Positions 32,648-40,425 of a DNA stretch of 64,000 bases are shown piece after piece. Numbering within the stretch: the stretch's first letter is position 1; the number at the start of each line of letters is the position of its first letter. The DNA is from Lachnospiraceae bacterium (GTDB lineage Bacteria > Bacillota > Clostridia > Lachnospirales > Lachnospiraceae): the NCBI GenBank assembly GCA_021203205.1, contig JAJQBQ010000013.1, positions 1-64,000 on the forward strand, given 5' to 3'. Under the pieces are notes generated by a model. That model had not been told where the DNA came from and searched no databases. It saw only the letters and a list, made by a program, of their open reading frames with translations. The translations under genes were made by a program, and so were the position numbers.

Positions 32648-32803
32648 ATGTCACAAAACAAGTCAGATCCAGACAAAAAACAGGATGTGGAGGAGACGAA
32701 ACGTAAGATCATTCGTACCGGATTATGTGCCGGTGCGATAGTCCTGGTTCTTCTTCTCATCATTCTTGTGGTGGCAGTTGTTAAAATGAATGGTGCGGAA
32801 TAG
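32648..32803 (+). CDS. small single-pass membrane protein (51 residues)
   Basis: AAAGGAG at 32632-32638 precedes ATG 32648. A charged N-terminus (MSQNKSDPDKKQDVEETKRK) is followed by one hydrophobic helix, AGAIVLVLLLIILVVAVVKM. It has no recognised family. It could be a subunit or modulator of a membrane complex, but nothing in the sequence says which. Confidence 0.6.
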   Translation: MSQNKSDPDKKQDVEETKRKIIRTGLCAGAIVLVLLLIILVVAVVKMNGAE

Positions 32804-32937
32804 ATAATGAATGGCCATATATCGCCCGGATAAGAGTGCAGAGAACAGGATGATAAGAAAAAAACATTTTCGAAAACGTACAGAGAACATAAGGACGAGG
32901 ATTTGAGGGTTTTGGAACTTGTACGGAGAGTGCAAAG

Positions 32938-32976
32938 GATAAAAAGAAAACCTCTCCGAAAAATTCGAAGAGGTTT
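32938..32976 (-). terminator. tRNA-Val terminator
   Basis: AAACCTCT and AGAGGTTT form a stem. Read on the minus strand it is followed by TTTTCTTTTT, just after the tRNA. Confidence 0.7.
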
Positions 32977-32980
32977 CAAG

Positions 32981-33054
32981 TGGAAGCGACGGGGCTCGAA
33001 CCCGTGGCCTCTCGCGTGTGAGGCGAACGCTCATCCCGGCTGAGCTACGCTTCC
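32981..33054 (-). tRNA. tRNA-Val (anticodon CAC)
   Basis: On the minus strand the acceptor GGAAGCG pairs with CGCTTCC, with discriminator A. The D arm is GCTC..GAGC, the anticodon stem TTCGC/GCGAG encloses loop CTCACAC (anticodon CAC), and the T arm contains GGTTCGAGCC. CCA is not encoded. It decodes GUG. Confidence 0.95.
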
Positions 33055-33068
33055 GTACAACGAGCGGT

Positions 33069-33097
33069 ATTATAGCACCGGGGAAATAAAATTGCAA
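33069..33097 (-). promoter_or_regulatory. tRNA-Val promoter
   Basis: On the minus strand TTGCAA (33097-33092), 17 bases, TATAAT (33074-33069), about 15 bases before the tRNA. The rest of the gap to 33364 holds no gene I can support. Confidence 0.7.
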
Positions 33098-33364
33098 GAG
33101 GAAATTTAAAAAATTCTCAGGGTGAACAGGAATAATCCTGAGATGAGAAGTGCATCAGGCACGGAGGTGAGTGCAGTCTGGAGGTAGAAAGAAACGACAG
33201 AAAACCAAATAGAGTTAAATTATGTTCATAACGCGCAGCTATGCCGCGCGAGATGATAATTTACCTGGGTGCCATCGTGGGAGCGCAAAGCGCGGAAAGA
33301 TGGACTTTTACCTGTGGAGTTGCCCGCGAAGCGGGCATGGGAGTTTTCATTGGAGGTATGTGTA

Positions 33365-34258
33365 ATGTCACAAAAAACAAAGAAGGATTCTGTGCGCGAG
33401 GAAGTGTACAGAACCGGGGGGATTCTCGCCGGCGCGTGTATCTACGCGGTGGGCGTGAACCTGTTTATGTCGCCGGCCGGGCTCTACACCGGCGGCGTGA
33501 TGGGTATCAGTCAGGTGATCCGTACCGTGCTGACCACGTATTTGCATATCAATACGGGCAGCTTCGATATCGCAGGTCTTATTTATTACCTGTTTAACAT
33601 CCCCATCTTTATTCTGGCGTTTTCGAGGATCGGAAAGAAGTTCTTCACGAAGACGCTGGTTTCGGTCACGGCGATGACCGTATTTCTGTCAATCATCCCG
33701 TCGTACGCGATCGTAACGGACCGCATGACGGCCTGCGTGGTGGGCGGCATTATCGCGGGGGCAGGCACCGGAATTGTTCTGCGCATGGGAGCGTCGAGCG
33801 GCGGCACGGACGTGATCGGCATCATGCTGGCGAGAAAAAATGCCACCATCAGCGTTGGACGGATCGGTCTTTTTGTAAATCTGGCCCTGTACGCGGTCTG
33901 TCTGTTGCTGTTTGATGTGGAGATCGTGGTGTATTCCATCATTTACGCTTCCGTGTATTCCATGGCGGTGGACAGACTTCATATTCAGAACATCAACGCG
34001 GAGGTGCATGTCATCACAAAGATACAGTCGGACGAGATGGAGCAGGAAATCCTGCACGAGCTCAAGCGCGGCATCACCCGTTGGCAGGCGATTGGTTCCT
34101 ACACGCATCAGGATAACCATGTGCTCTACATCACCATGTCGAAGTACGAGGTGGCCCAGTTCCGTCAGATCATCCACAAATATGATCCGCATGCCTTTGT
34201 GGTGGTGAATGAGGGCGTACATATTATGGGAAATTATGAGAAGAGGCTGGAGGAATAA
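33365..34258 (+). CDS. YitT family membrane protein
   Basis: A 297-residue protein with about five membrane helices in the N-terminal YitT domain (NLFMSPAGLYTGGVMGISQ, then GTGIVLRMGASSGGTDVI). A C-terminal cytosolic DUF2179 domain follows (HVITKIQSDEMEQEILHELK and YDPHAFVVVNEGVHIMGN). The function is unproven in most species. GGAGGTATG precedes ATG 33365; the frame is open from 33269. It converges with the S8 protease gene and overlaps its end by 25 bases. Confidence 0.9.
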   Translation: MSQKTKKDSVREEVYRTGGILAGACIYAVGVNLFMSPAGLYTGGVMGISQVIRTVLTTYLHINTGSFDIAGLIYYLFNIPIFILAFSRIGKKFFTKTLVSVTAMTVFLSIIPSYAIVTDRMTACVVGGIIAGAGTGIVLRMGASSGGTDVIGIMLARKNATISVGRIGLFVNLALYAVCLLLFDVEIVVYSIIYASVYSMAVDRLHIQNINAEVHVITKIQSDEMEQEILHELKRGITRWQAIGSYTHQDNHVLYITMSKYEVAQFRQIIHKYDPHAFVVVNEGVHIMGNYEKRLEE

Positions 34259-36201
34259 AAACTGTTCTTCACGCACAGTTTCCCGTATCCCACATAAGGA
34301 TTCGGATATTCCCGAAAAGCGGGGAGCGGTTTTGCTCCCCGCTTTAAATATGCCTTTATTTTCTCGCCGTAAAGGTAGGGATCATGCCCGGAGATAATAC
34401 CCCATTGCATGAGCAAAGCGCAGGCTCCGGAGACAAAGGGAGCTGCCAGCGAAGTGCCGCTTTGTGTGAGATAAGCTCCACCTGGCATGGCACAGAGGAT
34501 ATCGGTTCCCGGAGCAACCAGATCCGGCTTGCAGGTGCGGGGAAGATAATCTTCATACCCGCGCCCGGAGAAATCCGCATAACTGTCGTCCGCTGTGCGG
34601 TACGCGCCGACGGAGGTGATTTTTGAGGCGGTGGATGGTATCGTGAAAGTGCCAAAGGGGGTCGGCGCAAGAAAAGCCGTCTGTGTGCCGCGGGAACTTT
34701 GCCCCGGAAGCCAAAGGTGAACCGTGCCATCGGTCACGCGGATGGGCGTTAAAACAATTTGCCAGATGCCAGGCAGAATATACCAGGAGGTTTCGGCCGG
34801 TTCAAGCGACAGGTACAGTTCCTGGGCGGCCTGGTAGTAGGAGGGAAGATGGTAGACGTAGTTAATGCGGGTTTCGAAAGAAGCAGCTGCACTTGTAATA
34901 AAAGAACCGGAAGTGCCCTCGTGAAAGAGAAAACTTTCTCCTGTCGGTGCGATGAGACGGATTTCAATGACATCAGTATAATTTTTCCAGATTTGAATAT
35001 TCAGGTTCGGTGTGGATTCCGCGACTGAGAGCTGAATCATTTCTGAAAGTCCGGCGCCAGAGCCGGTGCCTGCATCCCTGCGGTCAGAAGATTCGAAATG
35101 AACCGCCTTATGTCCTCCGGCGGCCCCCTCGTTTCCGGTACCCGTGACAAAAACTGTCTTTCCCACGCCGTCCAGTGAATCGATATAAGTTTCAAGGAGC
35201 GATGTCCCCAGATGAGAGCCGTAGGAATTTCCGAAACTTAAGTTGACGACAGCCGGCATTCCCAGGCGAATACTTTCCCGCACACAAAAGTCGATCCCCT
35301 GCATCAGCTCCGAGGTGCGCGGAAAGCCACCCGCGATCGGATTTCCCAGCTTTACGACAAGAAAAGACGCGCCGGGAGCGGCGCCTATGGCAGAACCGCC
35401 GCAGACGGAAGCCACCGCAGTGCCGTGACCGCTTACGTCCGTGGCAGAGACAAGGCGTGAGCTCTGCAGGGTGCCTGCTGCGAGAGCTTCGTTGATCGCG
35501 CTTTCGGAGTAGACTACGCCGGAGAGGTAACGAAGTTCCCGCGCCTGAATATCGGAAGTATTCGGACGATGAAATTCGCCCATCTGGATATTGGAAGTAT
35601 TCGGACGATGAAATACGCCTGCCTGAATATCTGCAGAACCCTGATATCGAAATTCACCCGCCGCGCTTTGATCCCAGTAAGCCAGGATCCGTGTCCGCCC
35701 GTCTGCGGTCAAAAACTCCGGGTGGCGGTAGTCGATGCCGCTGTCAATGACACAGAGAAGAATACCCCTCCCATTCAGGTTCGTCCGTTCCTCACCGGAA
35801 GGAAAACAGGCGGCAGAAAGGTTGTAGTACGCGTCATCCAAATCAAAGGAATCCAGTGCATTGGCCTGTAGACAGGCTTTTCTGTGGGAAAAATCAACAG
35901 AAAAACCAGACGAAAGAGCGGCCGCAGGAAGTGAAGATTTAGCGTCGCAGGAAGTATTTTCAAATGTTTTTGGCGAAGCAGTATCGCAGTTGGATTTCCA
36001 GAAAGAGTAATAGAGAGCCTGCGCCGCCTCGATATGGACAAGAAAATCCAGATTCCGAAAGGTTTCGATTTGATCTTCCTCCAATCGTATAATCCCATAC
36101 TGATTCAGCAAAAACGCCACACGCGCATCCGGCAGGGCGGCATGAATGGCTTCGGCAACGTTTGTTTCGGAACCGACATATCGGAAAATAAGTTCTGTCA
36201 T
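34234..36201 (-). CDS. subtilisin-like S8 serine peptidase
   Basis: A 655-residue protease. The triad is intact: Asp153 in CVIDSGIDYRHPEF, His259 in GHGTAVASV and Ser584 in QSGTSLAAPFVSG. The catalytic domain is split by a long insert (about residues 330-540), as in the Csp-like S8 proteases of Clostridia. No signal peptide is visible; a small N-terminal prodomain-like part precedes residue 100. I chose ATG 36201 (AGGAC upstream) over ATG 36228, which has no binding site. Three 13-residue tandem repeats (GEFHRPNTSDIQA type) lie between the Asp and His blocks. The substrate is unknown. A spore germination role, as for Csp proteases, is only possible. Confidence 0.88.
   Translation of the reverse strand: MTELIFRYVGSETNVAEAIHAALPDARVAFLLNQYGIIRLEEDQIETFRNLDFLVHIEAAQALYYSFWKSNCDTASPKTFENTSCDAKSSLPAAALSSGFSVDFSHRKACLQANALDSFDLDDAYYNLSAACFPSGEERTNLNGRGILLCVIDSGIDYRHPEFLTADGRTRILAYWDQSAAGEFRYQGSADIQAGVFHRPNTSNIQMGEFHRPNTSDIQARELRYLSGVVYSESAINEALAAGTLQSSRLVSATDVSGHGTAVASVCGGSAIGAAPGASFLVVKLGNPIAGGFPRTSELMQGIDFCVRESIRLGMPAVVNLSFGNSYGSHLGTSLLETYIDSLDGVGKTVFVTGTGNEGAAGGHKAVHFESSDRRDAGTGSGAGLSEMIQLSVAESTPNLNIQIWKNYTDVIEIRLIAPTGESFLFHEGTSGSFITSAAASFETRINYVYHLPSYYQAAQELYLSLEPAETSWYILPGIWQIVLTPIRVTDGTVHLWLPGQSSRGTQTAFLAPTPFGTFTIPSTASKITSVGAYRTADDSYADFSGRGYEDYLPRTCKPDLVAPGTDILCAMPGGAYLTQSGTSLAAPFVSGACALLMQWGIISGHDPYLYGEKIKAYLKRGAKPLPAFREYPNPYVGYGKLCVKNSFYSSSLFS
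35542..35658 (+). repeat. 39-base tandem repeat inside the S8 protease gene
   Basis: Units at 35542-35580 and 35581-35619 are nearly identical (both contain GGAAGTATTCGGACGATGAA). The unit 35620-35658 is diverged. The length keeps the frame and encodes 13-residue repeats. Confidence 0.9.
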
Positions 36202-36531
36202 GAAAAGGAAAGTCCTGTTGTATTTCATAAAATCTTATGCTATAATCCATAAAAATATGTTTCATACGTTACACTCAAAAGAGATGACTGTGCAGCAGTC
36301 TCATCCCTACATGAGGGACAGGGACGCTTGACAGCAGTGGCATCTTCTCGAATTTAAAAATTGCAAATATTTTACAGAGGATGACAGGGGAGAGTATACC
36401 GCATTTCCTGGAGACATCGCAAAAGGAATGCCCTATGTGGAGATTTGATAAGTGAAATTGTCATGTTTTGCAAATGAGAATCTAAATGTTACTTTTGATA
36501 TGGTAAGCAGTAAAAATTGGGAGGGGAAAAA
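36202..36531. other. gap between divergent protease and hflX genes
   Basis: AT-rich, with a small CATCCCTACATGAGGGA-like hairpin near 36300. No promoter of good quality and no gene was found. Confidence 0.35.
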
Positions 36532-37773
36532 TTGTACGATACAGCTGAAAAAAAAGAAAAATATATCATGGTGGCCGTGGCCACAGATACCGACACCGGC
36601 GAGCACGTGACCGCGGAAGAATCGCTGGATGAGCTGGAAGAACTTCTGGAGACGGCAGGAGCCCAGGTCTGCGGCCGCGTCATCCAGAATCTGCCGCAGC
36701 CGAACCCCGGCACGTATGTCGGCTCAGGAAAGTTGATTGAAATACAGGAGATGATCGCGGAAACAGGCGCCACCGGCATCGCCTGTGACGACGAGCTGTC
36801 TCCTGCGCAGATGAAGAATCTGGAGGACGAACTTGGCGCGGTGGTGGTGGATCGAACACTCATTATACTTGACATTTTCGCGAAGCGCGCCGTCACAAAG
36901 GAAGGTAAGGTGCAGGTGGAGCTGGCGCAGCTTCGCTACCGTTCCACCCGGCTGATCGGCTCGAAAAATCTGTCCCGCACGGGCGGCGGCATCGGCACCA
37001 GAGGGCCGGGCGAGAAAAAGCTGGAGGTGGACCGCAGGCGTATCCGCGAGCGTATTTCCATCTTAAAACAGGACATCCGCGAGATGGAAAACCACCGGGA
37101 GGTGACAAGGCGCGCACGTTCCCGCAACCCGGTGCCGGTGGCGGCCATCGTGGGCTACACCAACGCAGGAAAATCGACTCTGTTAAATACCCTTACGGAT
37201 GCCGGAGTTCTGGAGGAAGATAAGCTCTTCGCTACCCTGGATCCGGTGACCCGCTCCCTCACCCTGCCGGATGGGCAGGCGATCATGGTGACGGACACGG
37301 TAGGCTTTATAAGAAAGCTCCCGCACCACCTGATCGACGCCTTCCGCTCGACCCTGGAAGAATCGAAGTACGCCGATTTGCTGATCCATGTGGTGGACAG
37401 CTCGAACCCGCGCATGGGGGAGCAGATGCACACGGTTTACGACACGCTGGCGAAGCTGGAAGTTGGCGACAAGCCGGTGATCACGGTCTTTAACAAGTCG
37501 GATCTGCTGCCACAGCCCGGAAATTTTCACGACTTCTCTGCGGATATCTCGGTGGCCGCATCCGTCAAATACGGTGTGGGGCTGGATGAACTGCAGGATG
37601 CCATCTCGGAGATTCTGCGCCGGCAGCGCATTCTGATCGAGCGTGTGTTCCCGTATGAAGAGACGGGCCGTGTCGCGAATATACGAAAATACGGGCAGCT
37701 GCTGGAGGAAAAGTATACGGAAGATGGGATTTATGTGAAAGCTTATGTGCCGCCGGCGTTTTTCGCGGAGTAA
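36532..37773 (+). CDS. hflX: ribosome-associated GTPase HflX
   Basis: A 413-residue GTPase that binds the large ribosomal subunit and helps rescue stalled ribosomes. The N-terminal HflX domain has NPGTYVGSGKL near 64-74 and DDELSPAQMKNLE. A helical linker GTRGPGEKKLEVDRRRIRER precedes the GTPase domain, which has GYTNAGKST (G1), DTVGFIRKLPHHL (G3) and NKSDLL (G4). The start is TTG at 36532: GGGAGGGG lies 6 bases upstream, and the other in-frame TTG (36517) overlaps that site. The gene stands alone. Confidence 0.94.
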   Translation: MYDTAEKKEKYIMVAVATDTDTGEHVTAEESLDELEELLETAGAQVCGRVIQNLPQPNPGTYVGSGKLIEIQEMIAETGATGIACDDELSPAQMKNLEDELGAVVVDRTLIILDIFAKRAVTKEGKVQVELAQLRYRSTRLIGSKNLSRTGGGIGTRGPGEKKLEVDRRRIRERISILKQDIREMENHREVTRRARSRNPVPVAAIVGYTNAGKSTLLNTLTDAGVLEEDKLFATLDPVTRSLTLPDGQAIMVTDTVGFIRKLPHHLIDAFRSTLEESKYADLLIHVVDSSNPRMGEQMHTVYDTLAKLEVGDKPVITVFNKSDLLPQPGNFHDFSADISVAASVKYGVGLDELQDAISEILRRQRILIERVFPYEETGRVANIRKYGQLLEEKYTEDGIYVKAYVPPAFFAE

Positions 37774-37811
37774 ACCTTTGGCTTGCTATGGTTTTAGGAT
37801 TCCGATCCCTG

Positions 37812-37900
37812 AAGTAAACGCTTCACTCTGACTTCGAGTGAACGTCTATTACGCGGCAAAATGTTACTGAGTTCCGCACGGCGTTACCAGGATATTTACG
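37812..37900. repeat. dispersed palindromic repeat
   Basis: GAAGTAAACGCTTCACTCTG, a GACTTCGAGTGAACG copy, and then GCGGCAAAATGTTACTGAGT. This is a diverged version of the units at 30910. Confidence 0.5.
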
Positions 37901-37969
37901 CATTAACTTTCGGCCTTTTGACACTGGTGTCATCGTATTGTAGTTTATAACTGAGTGAGGAAAATAATT

Positions 37970-38770
37970 TTGAAAACTACTGCTATCGTTTTGGCCGCCG
38001 GTTCCGGTCGCCGCATGGGCACGAACCGTCCGAAACAGTACCTTACCATTCACGGAAAGCCGCTCCTGTACTATTCCCTTGCGGCATTTGAAAAGAGTGA
38101 TGTGGACGAAATCCTGCTGGTAACACGCAGAGAAGATATTTCTTACTGCGAGGAGGAGATCGTGCGCGCATATGGTTTTGAAAAAGTTGCCGCTGTGATT
38201 CCGGGCGGCGCCCAGCGTTACGATTCCGTATACCAGGGAATCCTGCACGCCTCCGGCGATGCGGTACTCATCCACGATGGCGCGAGGCCATGCATCCGCA
38301 CGGAACTGATTCAACTGCTTGTGCAGGAACTTGCGGTCACACCGGCGCTGGTGGTCGGTGTCCCGGTGAAAGACACGATCAAGGTAACAGATGCGAATGG
38401 CATCGTCACTGATACACCCGACCGCAGCACTCTGTGGCAGGTGCAGACTCCCCAGTGCTTCCATACGGCGCGTATCCGGGAAGCTTTCGAGCGGATGTAT
38501 GAGGTTCTGAATGGCCGCAGTTGCGAAAATCCAGATGTTCGAAATTACGAAAATCCAAATGCTCGAAATTATGAAATTCCAGACATTCGAAATTATGAAA
38601 CTTTGAATGCGAAAACTTCAGGAAAAGAGAATGTGAAAATCACGGACGATGCCATGGTGATGGAATGCTACGGAAGCTGCCCGGTGAAGATGATCCCGGG
38701 CAGCTACGAGAACATAAAAGTGACCACCAGGGAAGATATTCGTCTGGTGGAAAGCATCCTTGCCGGTTAA
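37970..38770 (+). CDS. ispD: 2-C-methyl-D-erythritol 4-phosphate cytidylyltransferase
   Basis: The third enzyme of the MEP isoprenoid pathway (CTP plus MEP gives CDP-ME). The nucleotide-binding start is IVLAAGSGRRMGTNRPKQYL, then HDGARPCI and VKDTIKV; WQVQTPQCFHTARI and VTTREDIRLVES follow. The start is TTG 37970 after GTGAGG; an earlier GTG (37955) is in frame. The protein has 266 residues against about 230 for the family. The excess is a repeat insert at about residues 183-220, built from four 8-residue units of RNYENPDV type. It lies next to the substrate-closing region, so tolerance there is notable. Confidence 0.93.
   Translation: MKTTAIVLAAGSGRRMGTNRPKQYLTIHGKPLLYYSLAAFEKSDVDEILLVTRREDISYCEEEIVRAYGFEKVAAVIPGGAQRYDSVYQGILHASGDAVLIHDGARPCIRTELIQLLVQELAVTPALVVGVPVKDTIKVTDANGIVTDTPDRSTLWQVQTPQCFHTARIREAFERMYEVLNGRSCENPDVRNYENPNARNYEIPDIRNYETLNAKTSGKENVKITDDAMVMECYGSCPVKMIPGSYENIKVTTREDIRLVESILAG
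38516..38611 (+). repeat. 24-base tandem repeat inside ispD
   Basis: There are four units, 38516-38539, 38540-38563, 38564-38587 and 38588-38611, each like CGAAATTACGAAAATCCAAA plus four bases. The period keeps the frame, and the block is AT-richer than the rest of the gene. Confidence 0.92.
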
Positions 38771-38953
38771 ACAACATCTGTTTCGTTGAAAGTATACCGA
38801 GGGGCAGCAGCCTGGCAAAAGTTTTTTTCCGAACTTTGGGTATCATTTATTATCACGGGGAAATCTTCCGGAAAGAATAAATGATTCTCCGCGAAAAGAT
38901 ATAATCAAAAACGAGACGAATCGGCAAAGGTGAAAATTACTCTTTGTAAGGCT

Positions 38954-39130
38954 TTATCGAAAACGGTTCGCGTCCGCGTCATAAGTATACCGGATGGCCG
39001 CGAGCTTTTCCGTGATTTCTTCCGGTGCAACATCGAAAGCATCGCAAAAGTCTTCGAGGGACGCGTAATAGTCGCGCAGGTTGGTGTTGACAAAGCTTAA
39101 AAGCATAATGGGATCTTCGGGTAAATTCAT
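38954..39130 (-). CDS. DUF4250 family small protein
   Basis: A 58-residue protein beginning MNLPEDPIMLLSFVNTNLRD, then YASLEDFCDAFDV and a tail RYTYDADANRF. This is the whole-length pattern of DUF4250, a small Clostridia family of unknown function. AAAGGAG precedes ATG 39130. A promoter lies at 39189-39216. It is transcribed alone, against ispD. Confidence 0.85.
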   Translation of the reverse strand: MNLPEDPIMLLSFVNTNLRDYYASLEDFCDAFDVAPEEITEKLAAIRYTYDADANRFR

Positions 39131-39188
39131 GGCTGGGTACTCCTTTTCAGTGTAGTATGTAAAATGTTTTCTGCCTGGACACCCACAG

Positions 39189-39216
39189 ATTATAAAGATA
39201 TTTTCAGTAAAGTCAA
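39189..39216 (-). promoter_or_regulatory. promoter of DUF4250 gene
   Basis: On the minus strand TTGACT (39216-39211), 16 bases, TATAAT (39194-39189). Confidence 0.7.
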
Positions 39217-39324
39217 GCATCCCCGCAGAAATATCATGCACAACTATAATGACTTGATCGCGTACCGTCATTCTCCGCAAAACCATACAGCTTATCCTTT
39301 TTTGCTCATCGAAATCCAGGGGCC

Positions 39325-39393
39325 CGGGGCGGGCATAAAATTTTCAACTCCCGGGCATTTTTAAGCCCGGGAGCGAATTTTATGCCCGTCCCG
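39325..39393. repeat. 69-base near-perfect hairpin element
   Basis: Outer arms of 18 bases (CGGGGCGGGCATAAAATT and its complement) have one mismatch. The inner stem CTCCCGGGC/GCCCGGGAG encloses ATTTTTAA. A sister element with the same core is at 46423-46505. It may also terminate transcription. Confidence 0.85.
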
Positions 39394-39400
39394 AGCTCCG

Positions 39401-39469
39401 TCACTTCGCGCATCGTAAAAATATCACTTCGCGCATCGTAAAAATTTCACTTCGCGCATCGTAAAAATT
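39401..39469 (+). repeat. 23-base tandem repeat (three units) against a -35 box
   Basis: TCACTTCGCGCATCGTAAAA plus three bases is repeated at 39401, 39424 and 39447. The last unit leads straight into TCACTTGACA, so the repeat register runs into the -35 box at 39474. Confidence 0.92.
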
Positions 39470-39473
39470 TCAC

Positions 39474-39501
39474 TTGACATTTCCGGTGAAGTCAGTAGAA
39501 T
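39474..39501 (+). promoter_or_regulatory. promoter of small multidrug export gene
   Basis: TTGACA (39474-39479), 16 bases, TAGAAT (39496-39501), about 48 bases before the start codon. Confidence 0.75.
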
Positions 39502-39548
39502 ATGCGTGACAACAAACGATTTATGGTTTTTAAGGAGTATTTTCTGTA

Positions 39549-40052
39549 ATGGTAGAAAATCTTGTCACCTGGTTTGTGGATCTCATGAGGGGTATTCCCT
39601 CCGATGTGATTATTTTCGTGGTATCTCTGATGCCGATCCTGGAACTTCGCGGCGGCCTGATTGCGGCGGCCCTTCTTGATGTCCCTGTTGTTCGCGCCAT
39701 TGTGATCTGTGTCATAGGAAATATCCTCCCGATTCCATTCGTACTTCTTTTCATAAAAAAGATTTTAAAGTGGATGAAAAAGGTGAAGTTTCTGGCTCCG
39801 TTTGCCAATTGGCTGGAAAAGAAGGGCATGAGTAAAAGTGATAAAGTTACGAAGTATGAGTTCTGGGGACTGATGCTTTTTGTCGGCATTCCATTGCCGG
39901 GTACCGGTGCGTGGACCGGTTCGCTTGTAGCAGCACTTTTGGATGTGAAGTTTGGCAAGGCAATGGGCGCAATTCTTTGCGGAATCGCGCTGGCGACGGT
40001 GATCATGTGTACGGTGACGTACCTGATTCCTTATTTAATTACATTGATTTAA
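39549..40052 (+). CDS. small multidrug export family protein (COG2426 type)
   Basis: A 167-residue membrane protein. Family features are the MPILELRGGLIAA stretch near residues 27-39, helices around 20-45, 48-70, 105-130 and 140-165, and the GIPLPGTGAWTGSLVAALL motif near 118-136. The name is historical and transport activity is not established. The consensus promoter and three direct repeats in front suggest regulated expression. Confidence 0.85.
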   Translation: MVENLVTWFVDLMRGIPSDVIIFVVSLMPILELRGGLIAAALLDVPVVRAIVICVIGNILPIPFVLLFIKKILKWMKKVKFLAPFANWLEKKGMSKSDKVTKYEFWGLMLFVGIPLPGTGAWTGSLVAALLDVKFGKAMGAILCGIALATVIMCTVTYLIPYLITLI

Positions 40053-40057
40053 AGTAC

Positions 40058-40150
40058 ACTCCCGCTGAAGGGGGTTCGGACAGATACGACTTCTGTATGG
40101 ACCTCCCGCAGCGGGAGTTATTGCGGACAGGGGCGACCGCCCCCTGCACC
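40058..40150. terminator. hairpins after small multidrug export gene
   Basis: ACTCCCGCTG (40058) pairs with CAGCGGGAGT (40109-40118). A second stem, CAGGGGCG with CGCCCCCTG, follows. There is no clear T-run. Confidence 0.45.
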
Positions 40151-40243
40151 CGCTTATAAGGACATCACAAGAGGTGAACGCAGAAGATGTAAACGGCTGT
40201 TCACCGTAATACCACGAGAAAGCGAATTACACCGAAAAACGGG

Positions 40244-40272
40244 TTGAAAACAAATCACGCATCATGTATAAT
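40244..40272 (+). promoter_or_regulatory. carAB promoter
   Basis: TTGAAA (40244-40249), 17 bases, TATAAT (40267-40272). The leader of about 145 bases can form ATCAAAACA (40298) with TGTTTTGAT (40338). I recognise no PyrR or arginine site with confidence. Confidence 0.7.
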
Positions 40273-40425
40273 CTTTTAGATTTGAATGCAAACATCCATC
40301 AAAACAGCTAAATCCTGTTTTTCTCAAGATGATCGGGTGTTTTGATAATAGACAAAGAACCGGAAGTTCAGGCGATATTTGATCTGCCGGTTATGGTTTA
40401 TGCCCACACCGGGCAGAAAGGTCGT

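Noticed and set aside
33241..33597. Plus-strand frame overlapping the YitT start
   Set aside because: It runs out of frame through the conserved YitT coding region.
39401..39469. CRISPR-like array of 23-base repeats
   Set aside because: Three units are directly adjacent with no spacers, so this is a plain tandem repeat.
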